Shown piece after piece: positions 53,594-61,385 of a stretch of 64,000 nucleotides of DNA. A program made the translations under genes and the position numbers. The first letter of the stretch is position 1. Each line of letters opens with the position of its first letter. Source of the DNA: Aeromicrobium tamlense (GTDB taxonomy: Bacteria; Actinomycetota; Actinomycetes; Propionibacteriales; Nocardioidaceae); the NCBI RefSeq assembly GCF_013408555.1, contig NZ_JACBZN010000001.1:620001-684000 (forward strand), read 5' to 3'. The notes under the pieces are model-generated. The model was not told the origin of the DNA. It ran no database searches and saw only the letters and a program-made list of their open reading frames with translations.

Positions 53594-55171
53594 ATGGAAC
53601 CAGGCACTCGCGCGGGCGCGAAGCTCGCCGGCATGGCAGCCGCGGCGCTCGGAGGCGTCGTCGCCTACGACCTCACGCAGAAGAAGCACGCGATCCTGCG
53701 GAACTTCCCGGTCATCGGCCACTTCCGCTACTGGGTCGAGACGGTCGGTCCCGAGCTGCGCCAGTACATCGTCACGAGCAACGACGAGGAGCGCCCGTTC
53801 TCGCGCGACCAGCGGCGCTGGGTCTACGCCAGCGCGAAGGGCGAGAACAACTACTTCGGGTTCGGCACGGACAACGACGTGGAGCGCGTGGTCGGCTACC
53901 CGATCATCAAGCACCGCACGTTCACCGGCCCCGGGGCGACCACCGCCCCGCACGGCGGCGAGGGGATGCCGCTGCCCTCGGCGAAGGTGCTCGGAGGTCC
54001 GCGCGGACGGCGCCACGCGTTCCGTCCGGCGTCGGTCGTGAACATCTCGGGCATGAGCTTCGGGGCGCTGTCCGCGCCGGCCATCACGGCGCTCAACGCG
54101 GGCGCCGCGATCGCCGACTGCCTGCAGAACACGGGGGAGGGCTCGATCGCGCCGGCCCACCGGCAGGGCGGCGACCTGGTATTCCAGATCGGCACCGCCT
54201 ACTTCGGCTGCCGCGACGAGCAGGGCCGCTTCGACCTCGGACGCCTCGTCGACCTCGTGCAGTCCGCGCCCGTGCGCGCCATCGAGATCAAGCTGTCGCA
54301 GGGCGCGAAGCCCGGCCTCGGCGGCATGCTGCCGGCGGCGAAGGTCGACCGCACGATCGCCGGCATCCGCGGCATCCCCGAGGGCGTCGACTGCGCCTCG
54401 CCCAGCCGCCACACCGCCTTCGACGACGTCGACTCGATGCTGGACTTCGTCGAGACCGTCGCCGAGGCCACCGGGCTGCCGGTCGGCATCAAGTCCGCCG
54501 TCGGCAACATGACGTTCTGGGACGAGCTCGTCGAGCGGATGGAGCCGCGGCAGCGCGGCGTCGACTTCGTGAACGTCGACGGCGGCGAGGGCGGCACGGG
54601 CGCGGCGCCGATGATCTTCGCCGACTCGGTGGCCTACCCGTTCCGCATCGCGTTCACCGAGGTCTACAAGCGCTTCGCCGAGGCCGGGCTGACCGATGAC
54701 CTCACGTTCATCGGCGCCGGGAAGCTGGGCCTCACCGAGAACGCGCTGGTCGCGTTCGCGCTCGGCGCGGACATGGTCAACGTCGGCCGTGAGGCCATGC
54801 TCTCCATCGGCTGCATCCAGGCGCAGAAGTGCCACACCGACCACTGCCCGGTGGGCGTCGCGACGCAGAATCCGCGGTACACGCGCGGCCTCGACCCCAC
54901 CCTGAAGAAGGAGCGGCTGGCGAGCTACGTCCTGTCGCTGCGCCGCGACCTGCTGAAGGTCTCCGAGGCGGTCGGCGTCGTGCACCCCGGCCTCATGAAC
55001 GCCGACGACATCGACATCCTCGACGGGCAGCGCTCGGCCGAGTCCCTGCGCGCGCTCTACGGCTACGAGCCCGGCTGGGGCGAGCTGGGCCAGGGCCTCC
55101 AGGACGAGCTGCTCGACGTCATGGCGTCGCTCGGCGAGGGACAGCACGACGACGAGGACGGGAAGCGCTGA
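53594..55171 (+). CDS. FMN-binding glutamate synthase family protein
   Basis: The 525-residue product resembles the FMN and iron-sulfur domain of glutamate synthase: GEGSIAPAHRQGG, SQGAKPGLGGMLPAAKV, VDGGEGGTGAAP and the 3Fe-4S cysteine motif CIQAQKCHTDHCPVG. The glutaminase domain of GltB is absent, so it is a stand-alone flavoenzyme of unclear substrate. An N-terminal hydrophobic anchor is possible (LAGMAAAALGGVVAYDL). It follows the HxlR gene by nine bases. Confidence 0.9.
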   Translation: MEPGTRAGAKLAGMAAAALGGVVAYDLTQKKHAILRNFPVIGHFRYWVETVGPELRQYIVTSNDEERPFSRDQRRWVYASAKGENNYFGFGTDNDVERVVGYPIIKHRTFTGPGATTAPHGGEGMPLPSAKVLGGPRGRRHAFRPASVVNISGMSFGALSAPAITALNAGAAIADCLQNTGEGSIAPAHRQGGDLVFQIGTAYFGCRDEQGRFDLGRLVDLVQSAPVRAIEIKLSQGAKPGLGGMLPAAKVDRTIAGIRGIPEGVDCASPSRHTAFDDVDSMLDFVETVAEATGLPVGIKSAVGNMTFWDELVERMEPRQRGVDFVNVDGGEGGTGAAPMIFADSVAYPFRIAFTEVYKRFAEAGLTDDLTFIGAGKLGLTENALVAFALGADMVNVGREAMLSIGCIQAQKCHTDHCPVGVATQNPRYTRGLDPTLKKERLASYVLSLRRDLLKVSEAVGVVHPGLMNADDIDILDGQRSAESLRALYGYEPGWGELGQGLQDELLDVMASLGEGQHDDEDGKR

Positions 55172-55192
55172 GCGCCGCCGTCCGGGCCGCGG

Positions 55193-56917
55193 TTAGAAGG
55201 TGCGCGTGTTCGACGACGAGTCAGGATCGGCGTTGCCCTTGCCCGAGACGGTGACGGTCCCCGACGGCGACACGGCCATCAGCGCCAGCTGCAGTGGCGT
55301 CACGTCCTGGCCGGGCTGGTAGGCGTACTGGCAGCGCACCTGGAGGAAGAAGTACGGGTTGCCGCTCGAGTCGCCGGCCTCGATCGGCCCGCAGTCCCAC
55401 CCGGGGGAGCGCCGCGCGACGAATCCCGTGACCTGGTTCATGGTGATGTCGACCGCGAGGGTGAACGGCGCCGCGGCGGCGCCCTCCGTCGCGAGGATCG
55501 GCACGGTCAGCTCCCAGGACGTCTCGTCGCCGGTCTGGACGAGCGTCGGGTCGCCGACGCCGAGGTCCACCGGCTCCGGCTGAGGCTCCGGCGTCGGCTC
55601 GGGAGTCGGTTCCGGGGTCGGCTCGGGAGTGGGCTCCGGGGTCGGCTCGGGAGTGGGCCCTGGGGTGGGCGTGGGTGTCGGGGTCGGCGTCGGATCCGGG
55701 TCGGTGACGGGCTCCGGGTCGGGCGTTGGCGTGGGCGCCGGCGGAGGGTCGTCGACCGGCGTCACGTCCGTGGGCGCCGGGTCGGTGGGCGCATCGGTCA
55801 CGATCAGGGGCGAGGACAGCAGCGTCGCCGCGTCGTCGGGCGCGGGAGTCTCCGCCGGCAGGGGGTCGGCCTCCACGGCGGGCGCGAGCAGGGGAGCGGC
55901 CACGTCGACGGGCAGCTCCGCACGGTCGTTCGCGAGGTGGACCACCCCCGCGGCCACGGCGGCGACGACTCCCACGGCCACGGCGATCGCGGGCACGGCC
56001 GCGAGGACGCCTCCGGAGGCCGCGGCCGAACCCGCCGCGCCGGCCGAGCCGGCGCCACCGGACGCCCCGCCACCGCCCGAGCCCGACGAACCCGAGCCGT
56101 GGGGGGTGACGACACCTGTCGCCGGGGCCGACCACGGGAACGCGCCGGCGGACACGCCGCCCGCGAGCACGAGCGGCCAGACGACGGCGCCCAGCTTCGT
56201 GTTGAGGCGGTGCAGGTCGTCGTAGAGGGCGGAGCAGTCGGCGCACTCGCTCAGGTGCTGGTGGACCTTGGCGGTGAGGCGCGAGGTGAGGCTGCCGCGG
56301 GCGAGCCGGCTGAGCCGGGCCCGCGTCCACTCGCAGCGGTCGTCGTCGGCGGGGGGCACGTGCTGGTCGAGGTAGGCCACGCGCAGGCCCTCGCGGGCCC
56401 GGTAGACCGTGCTGGACACGGTGGTGACGGGCACCTCGAGCTCGCGCGCGACCTCGGCCGGCTTGCTGCCCTGGACGTCGAGGCGCCACAGCAGCTTCTG
56501 CCAGGTCTCGGGCAGCGAGCGCAGGGCGCGGGCGGCGCGGTCGGCATCGACCTCGGCCTCGAAGGGCCCGGGCTCCGTCTCGTCCACGGAGTCCAGCAGC
56601 CACGGCTTGTCGGACGCGGCCTGCTCGCGGCCGGCCCGGCGACGGCGCTCGAGGTTGAGGTTGCGGATGACGGTGTGCAGGTAGGCGCGGAACCCGCTGG
56701 TGGGGCCGCCGCCGTCGGCGATCCGGGTGACCACGCGGGCGAAGGCCTCGGCGGCGAGGTCGTCGGCGTCGGTGTCGGGGCTGACGATGCGGGCGACGCG
56801 CAGGGCGTCGGGGTGGTGGCGTGCGTAGAGCTCCGCCATCGACTGATCGTCGCCGGACCGCACCCCTGCCACCAGCTCGGCGTCAGGGATCGCGGCGTGC
56901 GTCTCCAGTTCCGTCAT
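55193..56917 (-). CDS. ECF sigma factor fused to zinc finger, membrane segment and C-terminal domain
   Basis: The 574-residue product joins parts that are usually separate. Sigma regions 2 (about 26-95) and 4 (about 130-185) are followed by a zinc-finger anti-sigma-like motif, Cys195 then HLSECADC (His221, Cys225, Cys228). Two hydrophobic stretches follow (243-262, 303-327), then a Pro/Thr/Glu repeat linker (about 380-450) and a domain (450-574). One membrane crossing puts the C-terminal domain outside, as a sensor. It diverges from a large surface protein gene. ECF groups with such fusions are known in actinobacteria. Confidence 0.88.
   Translation of the reverse strand: MTELETHAAIPDAELVAGVRSGDDQSMAELYARHHPDALRVARIVSPDTDADDLAAEAFARVVTRIADGGGPTSGFRAYLHTVIRNLNLERRRRAGREQAASDKPWLLDSVDETEPGPFEAEVDADRAARALRSLPETWQKLLWRLDVQGSKPAEVARELEVPVTTVSSTVYRAREGLRVAYLDQHVPPADDDRCEWTRARLSRLARGSLTSRLTAKVHQHLSECADCSALYDDLHRLNTKLGAVVWPLVLAGGVSAGAFPWSAPATGVVTPHGSGSSGSGGGGASGGAGSAGAAGSAAASGGVLAAVPAIAVAVGVVAAVAAGVVHLANDRAELPVDVAAPLLAPAVEADPLPAETPAPDDAATLLSSPLIVTDAPTDPAPTDVTPVDDPPPAPTPTPDPEPVTDPDPTPTPTPTPTPGPTPEPTPEPTPEPTPEPTPEPTPEPQPEPVDLGVGDPTLVQTGDETSWELTVPILATEGAAAAPFTLAVDITMNQVTGFVARRSPGWDCGPIEAGDSSGNPYFFLQVRCQYAYQPGQDVTPLQLALMAVSPSGTVTVSGKGNADPDSSSNTRTF
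55580..55663. repeat. In-frame PEPT-coding tandem repeats
   Basis: About seven imperfect 12-base repeats encode the Pro-Glu-Pro-Thr linker of the sigma-factor fusion protein. Alternating GGTTCCGGGGTC and GGCTCGGGAGTG units suggest growth by slippage. Confidence 0.85.
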
Positions 56918-57010
56918 CGCCTCGTGAGCGGGTCCCGTCGACCCCGCTCTCCTCCCGTTCGCGCGTCACGTTACTTCACCATGCGGAACAAAGGTCTCGT
57001 TTCGCCCCGA

Positions 57011-57026
57011 TGTGAACAGGCCCACA
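57011..57026. promoter_or_regulatory. CRP/GlxR-type site in the sigma / surface protein gap
   Basis: TGTGA-ACAGGC-CCACA matches nine of ten bases of the CRP consensus TGTGA-N6-TCACA. It lies 107 bases before the surface protein ATG and 94 bases from the sigma factor start, between two divergent genes. A GGAAC at 56985-56989 resembles an ECF -35 element. Confidence 0.5.
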
Positions 57027-57132
57027 TCCGCGCGGTTTTCGCGCGAGATTTCCGGGCTCGTCACTCCAGTAGGCGTAACCAGCGTTCGCGGACTCCGCGG
57101 ATGCACGCCTCACCACGAAGGACGAGACACCG

Positions 57133-60100
57133 ATGAGACGAACCCTGCCGGCCGTAAGGGCCGCGGTCGTGGCGGCGCTGGCGCTGCTGCTGACCGCGCT
57201 GGCGCTGCCTGCGATCGCCGCGACCTCCGGGATCACCTCCAGCCTGCTGCTGAACGGCGCGACCTACCACGGCACGGACGTGGTCACCGAGGGCGACGTG
57301 CTGACGCTGCGCGTGCAGTACAACACCGACGTCACCCCCGGCTCGACGGTCGAGTTCGACCTCGGCACGAACGTCAAGCTCACCGGTGTCCCGTCGGCGA
57401 ACACGGCGATCGAGTCGGTGACGCAGGACGGCAACTCGGTGGCCATCACCTTCAAGGACCCGTGGCCGACGGGCGTCAACCAGGGCGTCTTCGACCTGAA
57501 GCTCACGGTCGACGAGGTCGAGGGCAGCTCCGCCGAGAAGATCGTGTGGAAGGTCGACGGCGAGGAGAACTCGATCGACGTCATCATCCGCGACCGCGGC
57601 GACGAGTTCGCGAACGTCACGGAGGGCTTCTCCAAGGGCGTGACCCCCGGCAACCTCGACAGCTTCGTGACCGTCGTCGACGGCACCGTGAGGCTGAAGC
57701 CGGAGATCGTCGACCAGGACCTCACCTACACGCTTCGGGTGAACTCGCCCGAGGCACGCGACGACTTCGAGATCGCCGACCGTCTCCCCGCCGGCCTCGG
57801 CTACGTCGCCGGCTCGTTCGCCGGCGAGATCACGAGCTGGGACGAGGACGGACTCAACAAGAGGACCGGTCCCTTCGCGTTCGCGCCCACCGTCTCGGGA
57901 CAGACCTTCGCCGGCACCGTGGACGTGCCCGGACCGTCGATCCTCGCAATCACCTACAAGGCCCGGGTCACCGACGTGGCCGCGATCGAGGCACTCCTGC
58001 AGGCGCAGCTCGACCGGCTCACCGATGGCTACGGCCAGTTCGAGACCGTGCTGACGAACACGGCCACCTTCGGCTCGGCCACGGTCGAGCGCCAGGCGGG
58101 CGTCCGCCTGCGCCACACGGTGGCCAACCCGAACCCCGGTCCGAACGTGGGCTCGCTCTTCGGCAAGACCGCCGACTGGAGCGCGAAGAACGTCGTCACG
58201 GACGAGGCCGGGAACCTCGAGCCGCCGGCCGAGATCACCTACACGCTGAAGGCCGACCTGCGCGGCTGGGACGGCAGCAACCCGAACAAGGTGCTCGCGC
58301 GCAACGTCGTCATCAGCGACACGCTCCCCGCCCAGGCCGCGTGGCGCACCGACGCCGGTGACTTCATCACCGCCACCGGTATCACGCTGACGAAGGCCGA
58401 GACCTGCCCCGCCACCCCCGCCGCGTTCGCGGGCAACGAGTTCGTCGGCCAGTACTGCGTGGACGGCCAGCGCCTGCTGGTCAACGTCGGCAAGGACACG
58501 ACGACGAACGCGTCCATCGCGGTCAAGGCGCAGCTGAACTCCGTGGACGGACTGACCGTCGCGGGCAGCACGACCATCAAGGACGCGACCCCGTACCGCT
58601 GGCGCAACGTCGCGGACTTCCACTACCGCGACGGCAACCCGCACACGTCGACCCGCGACGTCACGGTGGTCGTCCTGCCCGACACGACCGGCGGGATCAA
58701 CGACCCGAGCGTCTTCAGCAAGACCGGCGCGCCGCGCCAGAAGGCCGTCGACCCGGGCGAGTCCGTGACCGTCGACTACACGTTCACCGTCGCCGCCGGC
58801 AAGGGCATCGACGTGCGCGAGAGCCGGATCGTCGACCACGTGGACGCCGACGTCTACGACCTGGGCGACCTCTCCAGCGTGAGCGTCTCCGGCAGCTACG
58901 ACGGCGTCGCGCTGAACGCCTCCCACTTCGACCTGCGCAAGAGCGCCGACGGCGACCTCGTCATCGAGCTCAACGCCGCGGGCGACGCCATCGTCACCTC
59001 GCGTGGGGCCGACAAGCGCTTCCAGGTCACGATCGCGCTGACCACGAAGGCGTTCGAGGGCAAGGAGACGAAGACGATCAAGAACAAGGCCACGCTCCTG
59101 GGCCTCGACGACAAGCCCCTCCACTGGTCCGAGACCGTCAGCGAGGCCACGTCGTACGGCGACGAGGCCGAGGTCCGCAAGCGGGTCTGGGACACCGTGA
59201 AGCAGGAGTGGGTCGCGTCCCTCTCGGCGCAGATGGACGGCGCGGGCTCGCTCGTGCAGGACGAGTACGTCTACCGCATCGAGTTCATCCCGCACGGCAG
59301 CTACGACCAGGTCGCGATCCTGCCGGTCGTCGACGTCCTGCCCGACGCGGTCGAGTTCCTCGGCTTCGTCGACGAGGACGACAAGGCCACGGCCGCCGGC
59401 GCGAGCGCGGGACCGGTCGACATCGGTGGCAACCTCGTCGCCTCGCACGACGCGGGCACCGTGACGATCAAGCAGAAGGACGGCACCCGCCTGCAGGCGG
59501 GCGGCACGCTCGCGGCCTACGTGGCCGTGAAGGTCACCGACGCGTCGGCCCCGATCGTCAACCGGATCGGTGACACGTCCGCGGAGATCGTGCCGGTGCG
59601 CTCGGTGTCGGTCGGCGACTTCGTCTGGGTGGACGAGGACCGCGACGGCCGCCAGGGCGAGGGAGAGCCCGGCATCGAGGGCGTCGTGCTCGAGCTGGTC
59701 GGTCCCGACGGCGAGCCCGTCGTGGACGTGTTCGGCCAGCCCGTGCGTCCGGTCACGACCGACGCCGACGGCCGGTACACGTTCGACCACCTCCCGGCGC
59801 TGACGGGCGACCAGACGTACACCGTCCGGATCGACCGCGAGGAGTCCGCCGAGGCGCTGCGACCGTACGTCCCGACGCGTCCCGGCATGGGCGACCGCGT
59901 GCTCGACTCGTCGACCTGGGAGGCCACCACGGTTCCCGGCGAGCTGCACGAGGACGGCGACCGCGACCCGACGCTGGACTTCGGCTTCGTGACGAAGACC
60001 TACGCGATCGGCGACCGGGTCTGGATCGACACCGACAAGGACGGCGTCCAGGACCCCGGTGAGAAGTCGCTGCCCGGCGTGAAGGTCGAGCTGCTCGACA

Positions 60101-60645
60101 CGGACGGCACCGTCCTGGCGACGACCACGACCGACCGTGACGGCCGGTACGCGTTCGACGAGCTGCCCGCGGGCACCTACCGGGTGCGGTTCACGCTGAC
60201 GCCCGAGCAGCAGCGGACGTACGAGTTCACCAAGCGCGACGCCGGTGACGACGACGCCGCGGACTCGGACGCGAACCCCGCGGACGGGCTCACGATCGAG
60301 ATCGTCCTCGACGACTCGAACACGGCGCTCACGGGCGACTACGAGCACCGCGAGATCGCGGCCACACAGGGCATCGACCCGACGTGGGACGCCGGCGTCG
60401 TCGTGAAGCCGGAGCCGGTCGAGAGCGGCACCGGGGGAGAGCAGGACCCGGAGGGCGAGGACACTCCGGTCACCGACGAGTCCGGTTCTGGGGGACCGGA
60501 CGCCAGCGAGCCGAACGCCGAGGAGTCGGACGGGCAGCTGCCCCGCACCGGCGCCGACCTCGGCCTCGGGCTCGTCGCGCTCATGCTCGCGCTGCTCGGC
60601 GCGGGTGGAGCGCTGGTGTGGCGCGGACGGCGCGGGACGCTGTGA
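57133..60645 (+). CDS. LPXTG-anchored surface protein with SdrD-type repeats
   Basis: The 1170-residue product has a signal peptide (residues 1-30), several fimbrial isopeptide/D2-type domains (about 30-815), and two SdrD B-like repeats, VGDFVWVDEDRDGRQGEGEP (about 822) and IGDRVWIDTDKDGVQDPGEK (about 957). An acidic linker and LPRTG (1136-1140), a hydrophobic segment and a RGRR tail follow, so it is a sortase substrate. No sortase gene is in the window. A poly-G run and a strong terminator follow the stop. ATG 57133 is preceded by AAGGAC. Confidence 0.93.
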   Translation: MRRTLPAVRAAVVAALALLLTALALPAIAATSGITSSLLLNGATYHGTDVVTEGDVLTLRVQYNTDVTPGSTVEFDLGTNVKLTGVPSANTAIESVTQDGNSVAITFKDPWPTGVNQGVFDLKLTVDEVEGSSAEKIVWKVDGEENSIDVIIRDRGDEFANVTEGFSKGVTPGNLDSFVTVVDGTVRLKPEIVDQDLTYTLRVNSPEARDDFEIADRLPAGLGYVAGSFAGEITSWDEDGLNKRTGPFAFAPTVSGQTFAGTVDVPGPSILAITYKARVTDVAAIEALLQAQLDRLTDGYGQFETVLTNTATFGSATVERQAGVRLRHTVANPNPGPNVGSLFGKTADWSAKNVVTDEAGNLEPPAEITYTLKADLRGWDGSNPNKVLARNVVISDTLPAQAAWRTDAGDFITATGITLTKAETCPATPAAFAGNEFVGQYCVDGQRLLVNVGKDTTTNASIAVKAQLNSVDGLTVAGSTTIKDATPYRWRNVADFHYRDGNPHTSTRDVTVVVLPDTTGGINDPSVFSKTGAPRQKAVDPGESVTVDYTFTVAAGKGIDVRESRIVDHVDADVYDLGDLSSVSVSGSYDGVALNASHFDLRKSADGDLVIELNAAGDAIVTSRGADKRFQVTIALTTKAFEGKETKTIKNKATLLGLDDKPLHWSETVSEATSYGDEAEVRKRVWDTVKQEWVASLSAQMDGAGSLVQDEYVYRIEFIPHGSYDQVAILPVVDVLPDAVEFLGFVDEDDKATAAGASAGPVDIGGNLVASHDAGTVTIKQKDGTRLQAGGTLAAYVAVKVTDASAPIVNRIGDTSAEIVPVRSVSVGDFVWVDEDRDGRQGEGEPGIEGVVLELVGPDGEPVVDVFGQPVRPVTTDADGRYTFDHLPALTGDQTYTVRIDREESAEALRPYVPTRPGMGDRVLDSSTWEATTVPGELHEDGDRDPTLDFGFVTKTYAIGDRVWIDTDKDGVQDPGEKSLPGVKVELLDTDGTVLATTTTDRDGRYAFDELPAGTYRVRFTLTPEQQRTYEFTKRDAGDDDAADSDANPADGLTIEIVLDDSNTALTGDYEHREIAATQGIDPTWDAGVVVKPEPVESGTGGEQDPEGEDTPVTDESGSGGPDASEPNAEESDGQLPRTGADLGLGLVALMLALLGAGGALVWRGRRGTL

Positions 60646-60670
60646 GGGGCGAGTAGCGCCGGTCGCGTGA

Positions 60671-60680
60671 GGGGGGGGGG
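60671..60680 (+). repeat. G10 homopolymer after the LPXTG gene
   Basis: Ten consecutive G residues lie 26 bases after the LPXTG stop, preceding the terminator. Such runs are prone to slippage and to sequencing error. Confidence 0.8.
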
Positions 60681-60693
60681 AATTGGGGAAGTG

Positions 60694-60725
60694 ACGGTGC
60701 CCCGGCCGAGAGGCCGGGGCACCGT
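60694..60725. terminator. Bidirectional terminator hairpin
   Basis: Perfect 14-base arms (60694-60707 and 60712-60725) close a GAGA loop. It lies between the convergent LPXTG and response regulator genes. No T-run follows on either strand, but the stem is strong. Confidence 0.85.
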
Positions 60726-60740
60726 TGCGTTCCGCGGCGG

Positions 60741-61385
60741 TCAGTCCTCGCCGATGCCGGCGTCGCGCGCCCGGGCCACGGCCTCGGCGCGGGTGCCGGC
60801 CTGGAGCTTCGCGAGGATGTCGCTGACCCGGTTGCGCACGGTCTTCTCCGAGAGGAACAGCTGTCGGGCGATGCTGGCGTTGTCGAGTCCGCGCGCCATC
60901 AGGTCGAGGACCTCCCGCTCGCGGGTGGTGAGGTGGGGGAACGCCGACGTCGCCGGTGCGCTCCCGCCTCCGGCGAAGAACCGCACCACGTGCTCGGCCA
61001 CCTTCGGGCCGAACACGGCCTCTCCGCGCATCACGCCCTCGACGACCCGGTGGACGTCGTCGGCACCCGACTCCTTCAGCAGGTAGCCGCGGGCGCCGGC
61101 GCGCAGGGCGGCGAAGACCGAGTCGGGGTCTTCGTTCATGGTCAGCACCACGACCTTGGTGTCCGGGTGCCGCTCGGTGATCCGCCCGGTGGCGGCGAGG
61201 CCGCCGATGCCGGGCATCCGCAGGTCCATCAGCACCACGTCGGGCCGCAGCCGCGCCACGGACTCGAGCGCCTCCTCTCCGGTGGAGGCCTCGCCCGCGA
61301 CCTCGATCCCAGGCAGGCTGCCGAGGACGGCCAGCATCCCGGCGCGGAAGAGCTCGTGGTCGTCGACGACGAGGACGGTGGTCAT
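60741..61385 (-). CDS. NarL/FixJ-type response regulator
   Basis: The 214-residue product has a receiver domain with phosphoacceptor Asp54 (VVLMDLRMPG), a conserved lysine in GYLLKESG, and a C-terminal LuxR-type helix-turn-helix (LTTREREVLDLMARGLDNAS). ATG 61385 overlaps the kinase stop by four bases. It is the cognate regulator of the neighbouring kinase. Confidence 0.96.
   Translation of the reverse strand: MTTVLVVDDHELFRAGMLAVLGSLPGIEVAGEASTGEEALESVARLRPDVVLMDLRMPGIGGLAATGRITERHPDTKVVVLTMNEDPDSVFAALRAGARGYLLKESGADDVHRVVEGVMRGEAVFGPKVAEHVVRFFAGGGSAPATSAFPHLTTREREVLDLMARGLDNASIARQLFLSEKTVRNRVSDILAKLQAGTRAEAVARARDAGIGED

Noticed and set aside
51668-55147. 1159-residue minus-strand frame
   Set aside because: Only the MFS exporter part from 53029 down is real. 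The upstream part is antisense to the HxlR and glutamate-synthase-like genes.
55580-55663. Regular repeats resembling a small repeat array
   Set aside because: They are 12-base units in frame that encode a PEPT linker; there are no spacers, so this is not CRISPR.
57061-60348. 1095-residue open frame antisense to the LPXTG gene
   Set aside because: It lies wholly opposite a gene with signal peptide, domains and sorting signal, and its translation is the Val/Asp/Arg-rich type produced by antisense frames of high-GC genes.
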